Shown: positions 36,847 through 46,128 of the stretch, piece after piece
How positions within the stretch are numbered: the stretch's first letter is position 1
Layout: each line of letters opens with the position of its first letter
DNA from: Bacillus massiliglaciei
GTDB taxonomy: Bacteria; Bacillota; Bacilli; Bacillales; DSM-1321
Assembly: GCF_900098925.1 (NCBI RefSeq)
Contig: NZ_LT622358.1
Coordinates: forward strand, 658,915-722,914
Length of the DNA stretch: 64,000 nucleotides
Direction: 5' to 3'
The notes under the pieces: generated by a model
The model's input: the letters and a program-made list of their open reading frames with translations, nothing else
Databases searched by the model: none
Told to the model about the DNA's origin: nothing
Translations under genes and position numbers: made by a program

Positions 36847-38057
36847 TGATAATTCCTCCTGACGGCCTTTTTATAGATATCGAGTAAACTGCCCATCATT
36901 TTTTGTAAAGACCATTTCTCTGCGGCCAACCGGATGCTGTTTTTTTTCAATTGGTTCCTAAGGCCTTCATTTTCAAGCATTAATTTAAGGCTCTGATAAA
37001 GAGGCTGACTTTCCCCCGCTGGAACTATTAAACCATTCTTCCCGTGATCCACCATTTCAGGAATGCCTCCTGCATTCGTAGAAATTATCGGTTTAGAAGA
37101 GAGCTGTGCTTCCATGATGGAAAACGGCAGATTATCTTGGAGGCTCGGCAAAACAAATATATCAGATTGATTTAAAAGAGTCGGAACATCTTCACGGTTT
37201 CCTAAAAACGTTATATCACTCGAGAGATTCGCTTGACTCACCTGCTGTTCCAATGTCTGGCGCAGCGGCCCATCGCCAATGATCCAGCAATGCCAGTCGC
37301 TTCGTTCTTGTTTCAGCTTAGCCAAGGCATCAATCAAATATTTATGGCCTTTAACAGGAACAAGACGGGCGGGACATATGATCACCTTTTTTCCCGCAGG
37401 GCGTTCTAAATTAGGGTATTTGTCTATCTTTTGTCTGAAGCTCTCTATGTCTAAACCATAAGGAATTACGGTCAGATGATTGGAGGGAATCTTAAATTCA
37501 TTCGTCAATAGGTTTTTAAGCCAATGACTTGGCAAGATAGTAGCGTCACTCGAGGTTGCTCCGTAATATTCCTCTGCTGATACATAATCCCATTTAAGTC
37601 CTTCTTTCTCTTTAATATCTCCTGCAACAATTAATTCTGTAGCCAGACAGCCATGGATGGTGGCAATTAAAGGTGTTTCCTTGGGTTTAACACGCCAGAG
37701 GGCTCTTGTGGATATAATGTCATGAGTATGGATCAAATCATATTTTGCCAGTCCAAACACAGAAGCGGCTGCCTCAAAACTGTACCTTTCAATATCTCTC
37801 CAATAAATCCACGGATCAACTTGTGAAAGATTCTTATTATAATAGGCGAGCACCTTTTCATATATAGGGTCTTTTACCTTTGATTTATCTAGAAAACGTC
37901 CGTTATTTGGCATGTAATATTTCTTCATATCCGGGTGGTGGGCAAGAATGTCCACTTCATGTCCGAGCCGTTCCAGCTCTTTCTTCAGGCTGAATACATG
38001 GAGTGACACTCCTCCCACATGCGGAAGATACCAATAAGTTGCCAAGAGTATTCTCAT
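36843..38057 (-). CDS. GT4 glycosyltransferase (YtcC-like)
   Basis: 404 residues, GT-B fold. The acceptor-side N-terminus has ATYWYLPHVGGVSLHVFSL and HTHDIISTRALWRVKP; the donor side has PARLVPVKGHKYLIDAL, GDGPLRQTLEQQV and the conserved FSIMEAQLSSKPIISTNAGG loop. Length and opening resemble B. subtilis YtcC, a spore-crust glycan enzyme. It is paralogous to the enzymes at 52777-54234 and 54418-55968. Transcribed from a sigma-K-like promoter upstream and followed by the coiled-coil gene. Confidence 0.9.
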   Translation of the reverse strand: MRILLATYWYLPHVGGVSLHVFSLKKELERLGHEVDILAHHPDMKKYYMPNNGRFLDKSKVKDPIYEKVLAYYNKNLSQVDPWIYWRDIERYSFEAAASVFGLAKYDLIHTHDIISTRALWRVKPKETPLIATIHGCLATELIVAGDIKEKEGLKWDYVSAEEYYGATSSDATILPSHWLKNLLTNEFKIPSNHLTVIPYGLDIESFRQKIDKYPNLERPAGKKVIICPARLVPVKGHKYLIDALAKLKQERSDWHCWIIGDGPLRQTLEQQVSQANLSSDITFLGNREDVPTLLNQSDIFVLPSLQDNLPFSIMEAQLSSKPIISTNAGGIPEMVDHGKNGLIVPAGESQPLYQSLKLMLENEGLRNQLKKNSIRLAAEKWSLQKMMGSLLDIYKKAVRRNYH

Positions 38058-38088
38058 TCAATTCTTCCTCTCTTATCAAAAGTCCATA

Positions 38089-38116
38089 TATCCTATGTCC
38101 CTGGCCGGTGTTTGTT
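38089..38116 (-). promoter_or_regulatory. Sigma-K-like promoter of the GT4/coiled-coil operon
   Basis: On the minus strand CATAGGATA (38089-38097) matches the sigma-K -10 consensus CATAnnnTA exactly; AACA (38113-38116), 15 bp upstream, fits the weak -35 element. About 30 bp from the GT4 start. Confidence 0.6.
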
Positions 38117-38226
38117 GAGGGTCATTTATCACGGTTTCCGTAAGGCATAAGAAGAGTGAGGGGCAGGGATAAATGCCTTTTTCCTTACTACAAGGCGTTT
38201 ATACGGGGGCAAATACCACTCAGGGA

Positions 38227-38235
38227 CATAGCATG
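38227..38235 (+). promoter_or_regulatory. Sigma-K-like -10 box of the dehydrogenase/epimerase operon
   Basis: CATAGCATG (38227-38235) fits CATAnnnT. The context CAGGGACATAGnAT is shared with the divergent promoter at 38089-38097, so the two form an inverted pair. A good -35 match was not found. Confidence 0.45.
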
Positions 38236-39434
38236 CTTATATATTTGTACAAGGAGGAACAGTTGTGGACGAGAATGCCTTTTATAAAATAGCCGTGATC
38301 GGATTAGGGTATGTCGGTCTTCCTCTATCCAACATGTTTTTGGAAAAAGGCCACACAGTATACGGAATAGATTTAGACAGCACCAAAGTACAAAGCCTCT
38401 TAAACGGCAAAAGCTACTTATCCGATTTCTCAGAAGAAGACATAAAAAAGATGTTCGAGAAAGGAAATTTTCATCCGGGCAATTCATTTGACCGAGTCAG
38501 TGAAGCAGATGCAGTAATCATATGTGTTCCTACACCGCTTGATGAGAATGCTGATCCAGACTTAAAGTATGTAAAGTCGGCCATTAAATATTGTTTGCCT
38601 TTCTTGCAAAAAGGCCAGCTTATCGTTCTGGAAAGCTCCACTTATCCAGGAACGACTGAAGAAGAAATAGTGCCGATGATTGAAGATGCAGGATTTGCGG
38701 TTGGTCAGGATATTTTCACCGCTTATTCGCCGGAAAGAATCAACCCAGGAGATGAGCTTGCTATCAGAACGATTCCTAAAGTAGTGGGGGGAGTCACAGA
38801 AAGCTGTACGAAAATGGCGAAAAGCATATATGAATCTATTTTCGACAGAGTAGTAGTTGTTTCTTCTCCGAAAGTTGCAGAACTTACAAAGATTTTAGAA
38901 AACTACCAGCGTTTTATCAATATTTCCATCATGAATGAACTTTTGATGCTATGTGATGAAATGGATATTGATCTCTGGGAAGTTATTGATGCAGCAGCTA
39001 CCAAGCCTTATGGCTTCACTTCTTACTACCCTGGGCCTGGAATTGGCGGACATTGTATTCCAGTTGATCCTTTATACCTTTTATGGAAAGCCGGTAAATA
39101 TGGGATTGATTTAGAATTCATCAGCCATGCCCATAAAATCAATCATCAAATGCCAGCCTTTATACTTCATAAACTTCAAAAAAATCTTCAAAAACCTCTT
39201 AATGAAATGAATGTCCTGGCCATTGGCGCGACATACAAAAAAGATGTAAATGATCTCAGGGAGTCGACAGCTATCATGGTGATGCAAGAACTTCAAAAGG
39301 CTGGCACTTCACTCGACTTTCATGATCCATTTATCAGTACCATTATGCTTGGAAAGGACAGTCTGAGCAGTGTGGACCTCATGAAAATCAATTTAAAAGA
39401 ATATGATTGCGTCCTTTTGCTCACAGATCATACA

Positions 39435-39439
39435 AATCT
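39435..39439 (+). repeat. Left target duplication of the IS21 element
   Basis: AATCT, repeated at 41925-41929; both copies lie in the dehydrogenase reading frame. Confidence 0.88.
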
Positions 39440-39483
39440 TGTAGACGTCAAGTCGAATTTTACACTTTTTGCTCATTTCCTTT

Positions 39484-40248
39484 TTACACTTCGGCTGAAA
39501 ATATGCTTTTCCGATTTCTCATACGATGACTTTCCTCATCTTCTCTACCGTGAATGACTTCCACACGATGAAGTAATCTATCCAAAATTGCCGTCATAAT
39601 GCCTTGATCCCCAATTAAATTGCCCCATTCATCCGGACTTTTATTTGAGGTCAGAATAATCGAACTTCGTTCGTATAAATGGTTAATTAAATGGAAGAAT
39701 AGGTTCGCCTCTCTCTGATCCATCGCCATATACATCAAATCATCGATAATTACTAGGTCAGAACTTCTGATCCGTTTAAGTTGTACCTTTGATTTGTTCA
39801 GATATTCTTCCGTTTTTAAGAGTTGAATAAGTTCACCCATCGTGACGAAGTAAACATGGAATCCTCTGTGAACGGCTTCGAGCCCCAATCCAACTGCGAT
39901 ATACGTTTTACCAATACCGGGTGGGCCTAATAGTATTAAGTTGTACTGCTGCTCTAGCCAACTTAACTCTCTAAGTTGGGTTAACTGACGGGCAGTCAGA
40001 ACGTTTTGGTCTTTTAGTTCAAATTCATCTAATGACTTCACGAAAGGGAAACGTGCCCATTTCATTCTTTTTTCTAGACTTTTCGCTTCACGTTTTGCTA
40101 ATTCATACCGCGTAATAGACTCCAAAAACTCCAAGTATGTCCATGAAGCTTTTTCGGCTTCGCGAAGAAGCTGTGGTAGCTCCTCCGCGGTTTCTGCTAA
40201 TCGTAACTGACGAAATTGATCCTGCAGTTCATTCACTGTTTTATGCAT
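39484..40248 (-). CDS. istB: IS21 helper ATPase IstB
   Basis: 254 residues, DnaA/DnaC-like AAA+ protein with Walker A LLGPPGIGKTY and Walker B DLVIIDDLMYM, and the sensor region SSIILTSNKSPDEWG. It helps IstA in target choice. Its ATG overlaps the istA stop. Confidence 0.95.
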   Translation of the reverse strand: MHKTVNELQDQFRQLRLAETAEELPQLLREAEKASWTYLEFLESITRYELAKREAKSLEKRMKWARFPFVKSLDEFELKDQNVLTARQLTQLRELSWLEQQYNLILLGPPGIGKTYIAVGLGLEAVHRGFHVYFVTMGELIQLLKTEEYLNKSKVQLKRIRSSDLVIIDDLMYMAMDQREANLFFHLINHLYERSSIILTSNKSPDEWGNLIGDQGIMTAILDRLLHRVEVIHGREDEESHRMRNRKSIFSAEV

Positions 40249-41807
40249 TATGCTCGCCCCCCTAAAATGCTAGTATACGTATTTAGGGATCGAGTAGAAG
40301 CCTTGATACTAGAATGTTTTGCTGGCTTGGCAGAAAGGGATTCTATCTCCTGTACTGGCTGTTGATTTGATGTATACAGGTGATGTGCAATGTCACGAAA
40401 ATCGTTGGCACTAACCAATTTTTCTGTCATACACTTGGTCATAACCGAGTCAATAAACGCTGGATATTTTTGAACCACCTGCTGAATGATTGCGAACTGA
40501 TCCCGTCGATATCTTGGGTATTCTTTACTGATCTTATCAAAATATGCAGCTGCCTGTTTCTGATCTTCAAAAGAGGAAATCAAAAGTTGTTTAAACTCTT
40601 CAATTCCTTTTGATCGATCACGTGTATGATTGCGATTTTGAATTAGCTTTCCTTTCTCTACACTGATGTCATGCTCGGCGATGATTTCACCTTCTGCTTG
40701 TTTTCGAATCACGAGCGTCTGTTGTTCTCTACCTTTAACTTCAATCAAAACAAGATTTTCAGAATTTGTTTGATAAGTCCCAAGTGGAACGGAATAACGG
40801 TTTGACTTATAACGGATTGTGTTGTCCTTACTTACACTTCTTGTTATACTTTGATTATTGGTACTTTCATATGAAAGTAATGAAGAGACTGGCTGTAAGT
40901 GTTGCTTTTCGAGGAGAAACACTTCTGCTGGTCTTTTTTTCGTTGTTTGATGAACCTGATGGTTCCCAGTTCGCTGGAGCCATTGTAATGCCCGATGATT
41001 CCAATCCCCTATGTCGCTAAACACTCGACTGTCTGCGAAATTACCTTTTATGTACTTCACCACATTTTCAATCATGCCCTTAGATTCCGGGTCAGCTCTT
41101 CTGCATAGGTGAATTTTAAACTTACGTTCATTCACATAACTTTGAAACTCAGCTGTTAAAAGCAGCTGGCCTGCATTCTCGCTGACTGTGATTAGATGAT
41201 CCTGATCATATACGATTTCTTCGGTGCGTCCTCCATAAAATTGAAAAGCATTTTCATGACACCGGATTGCGTCTCTAGTAGTGAAAGGACGTGTCTGCCA
41301 CTCCATGTATTTGTACCTTGAATGAGCCATGACAAACGCAATGAAGTACAGCTTAATCTCTTTGTTGTCAGTAGTCTTCTGCTTTGTTTCACCCCAATCT
41401 ACCTGAAGTTGTTTGCCCATCGGTTGTTCGGGAACAGCTTCGTATTGACGAACAATTACTTTCTTCTCAATCTGATAAATTTCCCTGACTTCTTTTACAT
41501 AAGATCTCACCGTACTTCCCCCGACTATCAGATCGGGGTATCTTTCAAGGAGCCAATCATGAATTTGTGCACCGCTCAGGTGCGGGTATTCTTCTAACCA
41601 AGCAAGTATCCAGTCTTTATGGCTATCTAATTTCTTTTGCCTCCCATGTGGGCGTTCAGTGTAAGCTTTTGCTTCCTCCAATGTCATATCTAAATATTTA
41701 TAGACAGTTGGCCTTGAAATCTTAAGCTCCTTGGCTATTTGTGCTACTTTAAATTTCCGTTTGTGTAATTCCTGAATCTTTACATACAACACTAATTTCT
41801 CCTCCAA
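40248..41807 (-). CDS. istA: IS21 transposase IstA
   Basis: 519 residues with a TTG start after GGAGG. An N-terminal helix-turn-helix (FKVAQIAKELKISRPTVYKY) precedes an rve DDE domain (LQVDWGETK, EIVYDQDHL, and DPESKGMIENVVKYIKGNF) and a C-terminal domain. Complete length for the family. Confidence 0.95.
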   Translation of the reverse strand: MEEKLVLYVKIQELHKRKFKVAQIAKELKISRPTVYKYLDMTLEEAKAYTERPHGRQKKLDSHKDWILAWLEEYPHLSGAQIHDWLLERYPDLIVGGSTVRSYVKEVREIYQIEKKVIVRQYEAVPEQPMGKQLQVDWGETKQKTTDNKEIKLYFIAFVMAHSRYKYMEWQTRPFTTRDAIRCHENAFQFYGGRTEEIVYDQDHLITVSENAGQLLLTAEFQSYVNERKFKIHLCRRADPESKGMIENVVKYIKGNFADSRVFSDIGDWNHRALQWLQRTGNHQVHQTTKKRPAEVFLLEKQHLQPVSSLLSYESTNNQSITRSVSKDNTIRYKSNRYSVPLGTYQTNSENLVLIEVKGREQQTLVIRKQAEGEIIAEHDISVEKGKLIQNRNHTRDRSKGIEEFKQLLISSFEDQKQAAAYFDKISKEYPRYRRDQFAIIQQVVQKYPAFIDSVMTKCMTEKLVSANDFRDIAHHLYTSNQQPVQEIESLSAKPAKHSSIKASTRSLNTYTSILGGRA

Positions 41808-41924
41808 AATCCTAACCTCCAGTAAAATAACATCACAAACTATTTTACTAAAGTTTTAGGGTGATAGAGCAAAAGTGTAAAATCTAATCAAGCGAAAACT
41901 GTCAACTTTATTCTAGCGTTTACA

Positions 41925-41929
41925 AATCT
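41925..41929 (+). repeat. Right target duplication of the IS21 element
   Basis: AATCT, identical to 39435-39439. Confidence 0.88.
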
Positions 41930-42036
41930 GCCATATGAATATATCGCCAAAGAGTCTTCTCTGGTCATTGATACAAGAAATGCGATGAAAGGCTTGAAGG
42001 GATTTAATAATATTGTACGTATTTAGGGGGAACAAC

Positions 42037-42996
42037 ATGAAAGTTCTAGTAACAGGCGGTGCAGGCTTTATCGGTTCACATCTGGCAGAGTCTTTATTGC
42101 AAAAAGGACATCAAGTCATTGTTCTCGATGATTTTTCAACCGGAAAGCATGGATTTCTTAACCAGCTGAAGAAGAATCCGGATTTCACTCTTTTATCCGG
42201 TTCTGTGAACGACAGGGAAATCGTTGATCAAGCAATGAAGGACTGTGATGCTATATACCATATGGCGGCCGTGCTTGGTGTCAAAAATACGGTGGATAAT
42301 CCGTTGAAGGTTATAGAGAGCAATATTGACGGAACACGAAATATTCTGGAGGCAGCCTATCCTAAAGGGGTTAAAGTGATTTTCGCTTCCACATCTGAAG
42401 TATACGGAAAAAACCCCAATCTTCCTTTTAAAGAGGATGATGACAGGGTACTAGGAGCCACATCCACTAATAGGTGGTGCTACGCGACAGCGAAAGCCTT
42501 AGATGAGCATCTCTGTCTTGCATACGCAGAGAAGGGACTTCCCGTCACAATTGTGAGGTATTTCAATACCTATGGACCAAGACAAACCTCCTCAGAATAT
42601 GGAGGAGTTGTCTCACGTTTTATAAAAGCGGCTTTAAATGGAGATCCCATCCAAGTTTATGGGGACGGAAGCCAGACAAGATGCTTCACCTTTGTCCGGG
42701 ATGCTGTATCCGGTACGGTAAAAGCGTTGGATTCCAATGTGAACGGTCTGATATTTAATATTGGGACGGAGTATTCCATCACCATAGAAGAACTTGCAGC
42801 CATGATTAAACGACTTTCTAAATCTTCTTCTCCTATCATAAAAGTTCCATACAGTGAAGCATACGGACCGGGCTATGAAGATATGAAAGCAAGAAAACCG
42901 GATTTAACACGGTCAAAAAGCATACTTGGATACCATCCGACCACAAGTTTGGAGAATGGGCTGCTGGAAACAATTGAATGGTATCGGCAAATCTAA
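42037..42996 (+). CDS. NAD-dependent nucleotide-sugar epimerase/dehydratase
   Basis: 319 residues, extended SDR. The N-terminus VTGGAGFIGSHLAESLLQKG binds NAD; TSEVYGKN and a downstream WCYATAKALDEHLC (YxxxK) form the catalytic site. It acts on UDP- or GDP-sugars; close relatives include UDP-glucuronate/UDP-glucose epimerases such as YtcB. ATG 42037 follows a GGGGGAAC site, 11 nt after the dehydrogenase stop, so it belonged to the operon now broken by IS21; its expression may depend on transcription from or through the element. Confidence 0.88.
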   Translation: MKVLVTGGAGFIGSHLAESLLQKGHQVIVLDDFSTGKHGFLNQLKKNPDFTLLSGSVNDREIVDQAMKDCDAIYHMAAVLGVKNTVDNPLKVIESNIDGTRNILEAAYPKGVKVIFASTSEVYGKNPNLPFKEDDDRVLGATSTNRWCYATAKALDEHLCLAYAEKGLPVTIVRYFNTYGPRQTSSEYGGVVSRFIKAALNGDPIQVYGDGSQTRCFTFVRDAVSGTVKALDSNVNGLIFNIGTEYSITIEELAAMIKRLSKSSSPIIKVPYSEAYGPGYEDMKARKPDLTRSKSILGYHPTTSLENGLLETIEWYRQI

Positions 42997-43021
42997 TGAA
43001 ACAGAAATGGAGTCTGATTGT

Positions 43022-43939
43022 ATGAAGGCTTTTGTCACAGGAGGGGCAGGATTTATAGGATCCCATTTAGTAGAGGAACTCCTTTCACAAGGAATAAAAG
43101 TTCATATCATTGATAATTTATCAACAGGGAAAAAGGAAAATATTCATCCAGATGCTGTCTTTCATAATATGGATGTCCGGGATGCAGAATTGATCAACGT
43201 TTTTCTCAAAGAAAAGCCGGATATTGTTTTTCATCTTTCAGCACAGGTTGATGTTCAGCGTTCAATCGCTGATCCCGTATATGATGCAATGGTCAATATA
43301 GTCGGGACGGTAAATGTACTGAGAGCCTGCCGGGAATCTGGTGTGAAAAAAATTATTTATTCGTCTACCAGCGCCGTATATGGAGATTTAGATACCCCGA
43401 AGCTTATGGAGCATGACATAAACATACCGGTTTCTTATTACGGCCTTTCTAAGTATACTCCAGAGCATTATCTTCGTATTTTCAGTTCACTTTATGGACT
43501 TTCCTATACAGTGCTTCGTTATGCTAATGTATATGGACCAAAGCAAACCGCAAAAGGAGAAGGAGGGGTAATCGCCATCTTTTTAGATCGGATGAAAAAA
43601 GACCTTCCATTACTGATTCATGGAAACGGGCTGCAGACGCGAGACTTTATCTACGTGAAAGATATAGTCAGTGCAAATATCTCTGCTATGCAGTTAGCTA
43701 ATAATGAAACAATAAATATAAGTACAGGTCATTCCATTTCAGTAAACAAATTGGCAGATATTCTAGAAGACTTGCATGGAAAGGAATTAGACATTTTTTA
43801 TGGCCAAGCGCGTCCGGGTGACATAATGCATAGCTGTCTGGATAATGAAAAAGCTGGAAAGGTATTGAACTGGGCGCCCGAGTATACAGTAGAGGAAGGA
43901 TTGTCTGCAACCTATCAATTTGTTATGAAGAAATCATAA
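43022..43939 (+). CDS. UDP-sugar 4-epimerase-like SDR protein
   Basis: 305 residues, extended SDR with VTGGAGFIGSHLVEELLSQG, YSSTSAVYGDLD and VSYYGLSKYTPEHYL (catalytic YxxxK). Ends after the substrate-binding domain, as usual for UDP-glucose/UDP-GlcNAc 4-epimerases. Starts 26 bp after the preceding epimerase, to which it is related in its N-terminal fold. Which sugar it acts on cannot be read from the sequence. Confidence 0.88.
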   Translation: MKAFVTGGAGFIGSHLVEELLSQGIKVHIIDNLSTGKKENIHPDAVFHNMDVRDAELINVFLKEKPDIVFHLSAQVDVQRSIADPVYDAMVNIVGTVNVLRACRESGVKKIIYSSTSAVYGDLDTPKLMEHDINIPVSYYGLSKYTPEHYLRIFSSLYGLSYTVLRYANVYGPKQTAKGEGGVIAIFLDRMKKDLPLLIHGNGLQTRDFIYVKDIVSANISAMQLANNETINISTGHSISVNKLADILEDLHGKELDIFYGQARPGDIMHSCLDNEKAGKVLNWAPEYTVEEGLSATYQFVMKKS

Positions 43940-44465
43940 GGCTGATCGTATCAGTTAACGGAAATGATTTCCTGCATTTCAGCTATGTTTTGGTACAACG
44001 AAATCCTTTACTAGAGTCCCTTACACCTAATTGCATTATAATAAAAAACTCCTCCGGATGCTGGAATATTTTAGGTTCGCCAACCAAAATAAACAGCATA
44101 CGGAGGAGTTCGTATGTCCAAAAACACTGTCATTTTAGCATAAACAACATGGAAATGTAAGCATCATTTCGTGTTTTTTTGAAAGCTGAAAAAAGAAATG
44201 GGAGAAGGCTATAATTATTTGGACTGTATAGTGAATTATGCACTTTTATATCAATCAGCTGGACTGAAGTATATACAATAGTGAGGAGCAATCATGTTTG
44301 AAAAAGCAGGAGTGTGTACGGGTCTTATTCTATTCTGCGAGCGTCCTATGAGACAAACTCGTACTTCAGTCAGCAGCTAATTGCAGTGGAACCTATTACA
44401 TATATCAAAAGTTCTTTGAAACCAAGTCAAGAGATCATTCGTATGTAAATTATGGAGGTGAAACC
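43940..44465. other. Intergenic region with a long hairpin
   Basis: About 525 bp with no convincing gene. It holds the 17-bp inverted repeat at 44047-44110 (see separate entry), a 10-codon frame after it, and a 28-codon frame from the ATG at 44294 behind GAGGAGC. Degraded mobile DNA is one explanation. Confidence 0.5.
44047..44110. repeat. Imperfect 17-bp inverted repeat with 30-nt loop
   Basis: AACTCCTCCGGATGCTG (44047-44063) is complementary to CAGCATACGGAGGAGTT (44094-44110) at 16 of 17 positions. The right arm contains a perfect ribosome-site core GGAGGAG followed by ATG at 44114 and only nine codons. This looks like the end of a decayed insertion sequence or an mRNA hairpin hiding a ribosome site. 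Confidence 0.6.
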
Positions 44466-44876
44466 ATGGTATTTACGTCAAGAAAAGATAGATGGATGGG
44501 GTTTGTAATCTGGAGCTTGATCACTGCATTCATTTGGTTTTTTTATCAATCCGCTTTTGTTCAAATCGATATACTAGGAATCATTATAACGATTATTATG
44601 ATTTATTTATTGGGGTCAATATGGTTCATTACTCGATATAAAATCGAAAATGATACCCTGAAAATATTATACGGACCTATAAAAAGCGCTATTGATATAC
44701 AAGAAATTACATTCATTCGGAATACAGTTAATCCTTTTGCGGCTCCCTCACTTTCCGTTCATCGAATTGAGATCCATTATGGAAAATATAAAACCATTCA
44801 GATTTCCCCTGATGATATACAAGCATTTATAAATGAGTTACAAAGAAAGAATCCTCACATTCAACTTGATCATTAA
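44466..44876 (+). CDS. Membrane protein with bacterial PH-like domain
   Basis: 136 residues. Two membrane helices near the N-terminus (residues ~12-28 and ~36-53) are followed by a PH-like beta domain: RYKIENDTLKILYGPIKSAI, then RNTVNPFAAPSLSVHRIEI. This layout is common in small Bacillus proteins of unknown role (YyaB-type). Start ATG is preceded by ATGGAGGTG. Followed by its own terminator. Confidence 0.82.
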   Translation: MVFTSRKDRWMGFVIWSLITAFIWFFYQSAFVQIDILGIIITIIMIYLLGSIWFITRYKIENDTLKILYGPIKSAIDIQEITFIRNTVNPFAAPSLSVHRIEIHYGKYKTIQISPDDIQAFINELQRKNPHIQLDH

Positions 44877-44899
44877 AGCAATTAAATGTGAAATACACC

Positions 44900-44924
44900 G
44901 ACCTCTTATTGCAGGTCTTTTTTT
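44900..44924 (+). terminator. Terminator after the PH-domain gene
   Basis: GACCT (44900-44904) pairs with AGGTC (44913-44917), followed by seven T. Confidence 0.7.
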
Positions 44925-45214
44925 ATGTTCTTTTCCAATTTTAACACAACTCGATTTTCAAATACTAATTTTTGCTATGGTCAGCTAAGATAACCAGTGA
45001 TGGCCATTTGTCAGGATAGACTGCAGAAACACTTGAAAGCGATCCCTCCAAGTTTTTACGCCTTAGGAAAGTGACACGAGTTGAAAGTTCTAGATTCCTT
45101 GATTATCCACTGTTTTTGGCGTACCTAAACTGTTTCGTGTTGACGCTTGGAAGAACAGTATAAGGGAGAGAATGCAGACTCAATCCGTACCTTTTAAAAG
45201 AGGCAGTCTAAGCA
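44925..45214. other. Intergenic region without recognised gene
   Basis: About 290 bp between two terminators. No frame with a ribosome site, repeat or RNA motif was recognised. Confidence 0.5.
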
Positions 45215-45253
45215 AAAAAATATCAAATTCCACAGGGGAATTTGATATTTTTT
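45215..45253. terminator. Terminator of the minus-strand sugar-nucleotide operon
   Basis: A perfect 17-bp stem (45215-45231 with 45237-45253), 5-nt loop and A/T runs on both sides. Confidence 0.9.
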
Positions 45254-45270
45254 AGTTGTCTCGGCCCGCT

Positions 45271-46125
45271 CTATTTTTTTGGTTCATTTTTATTTTTGTC
45301 ATTTAAAAGAGTATAGAGGGAATCCAGCTGTTTACTCGTTTTCTCAAGTCGCTGCTTATAATCATTAATTTGATTTTCTTTTATTTCAAGTCTGTTCTTT
45401 CTGTCTTTTAATAACTTCTCATTTTCTTTCTCAAACTGCAGAAAATGCTGTTCTTCCAGCTGCATCCATTTTTCGATGAGATCGGGGGAGAAATAAACAT
45501 TTTTTTGTGCAACGATCTTTTTCTTTTTTCTTCCTACATAATGGATATATTTATTGTGTATTTCTAACGTTATTCCATCAAAGTAGCATTCAAGTAATTT
45601 CATTAAATTTAACAGATAGAAAGTTTGCTTGTGATCGTGGAAGGGATGAAGTCCAAATGGAACAGTGATAATGATCCGTCCTTTGTAGTTTAGCAGATGA
45701 AATACGGCTTTTAATAATTTGTGCGGCTGAGAAAAATGCTCGAGAACTTCACCTAAAATCACCGTGTCAAATTTACCGAGTTTCTTATTTGAAACGGTAA
45801 CATCCGATAATAGGAATTTTACATTATCCTGGACAATTTTTGATTCCTTCTTTAATTCCTTGTTCGCATAATTGATTTTGACTTGTTCAATATCAATTCC
45901 TGTTACTTGGAATCCTTCTCTTCCAAGTAAAATGGAGGTAATTCCTTGACTGCATCCAACATCCAAAACCGTTTTGCCTTCAGTCATTTTGCACATCCAA
46001 TGGATACGGAATTGTGCGATTTTCTGGGTTTTTTCTGTGTTAATCAGCCCATAATAACGTAAATTTATTTGGTCATCATTTGGCAAGCTTTTTCCTCCTG
46101 CTCTTATAAGGCTTTCGGCAGACAA
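45271..46125 (-). CDS. SAM-dependent class I methyltransferase with coiled-coil tail
   Basis: 284 residues. A Rossmann methyltransferase core: TVLDVGCSQGITSILLGREG (SAM motif I), VTGIDIEQ (acidic end of strand 2) and DTVILGEVLEHFSQPHKLL. Residues ~215-280 form a charged coiled coil (EKENEKLLKDRKNRLEIKEN). Probably methylates a sugar in the surface glycan, judged from its place at the end of the five-gene sugar operon. The acceptor is unknown. Confidence 0.88.
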   Translation of the reverse strand: MSAESLIRAGGKSLPNDDQINLRYYGLINTEKTQKIAQFRIHWMCKMTEGKTVLDVGCSQGITSILLGREGFQVTGIDIEQVKINYANKELKKESKIVQDNVKFLLSDVTVSNKKLGKFDTVILGEVLEHFSQPHKLLKAVFHLLNYKGRIIITVPFGLHPFHDHKQTFYLLNLMKLLECYFDGITLEIHNKYIHYVGRKKKKIVAQKNVYFSPDLIEKWMQLEEQHFLQFEKENEKLLKDRKNRLEIKENQINDYKQRLEKTSKQLDSLYTLLNDKNKNEPKK

Positions 46126-46128
46126 GGA

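Larger units (their letters stand above)
39440..41924 (-). mobile_element. IS21-family insertion sequence
   Basis: 2485 bp with TG...CA ends. The left end begins TGTAGACG and the right end (complement) TGTAAACG. Sub-terminal repeats ATTTTACACTTTTTGCTC (39457-39474) and its near-complement at 41867-41883 are typical multiple transposase sites. It carries istA and istB on the minus strand and a 5-bp target duplication AATCT. Both genes look intact. Confidence 0.92.
38265..42026 (+). pseudogene. UDP-N-acetylglucosamine-type 6-dehydrogenase, split by IS21
   Basis: The 5' part (38265-39439, GTG start with AAGGAGG 8 nt before) encodes ~391 residues: AVIGLGYVGLPLSNMFLEKG (NAD-binding), CVPTPLDENADPDL, SSTYPGTTEEE, AYSPERINPGD and the catalytic Cys in GIGGHCIPVDP. 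Reading breaks at DHTNL where an IS21 element sits. Joining 39439 to 41930 restores the frame and the missing end, DHTNLPYEYIAKESSLVIDT, with a stop at 42024-42026. The intact enzyme would oxidise a UDP-N-acetylhexosamine to its uronic acid, as YtcA/WbpA-type proteins do. The product made now lacks the last ~34 native residues, so it is probably inactive. Confidence 0.93.

Noticed and set aside
39440..39557. Continuation of the dehydrogenase frame into the IS21 end as native protein
   Set aside because: The residues after DHTNL come from IS21 end sequence and antisense istB; the native end is found after the element.
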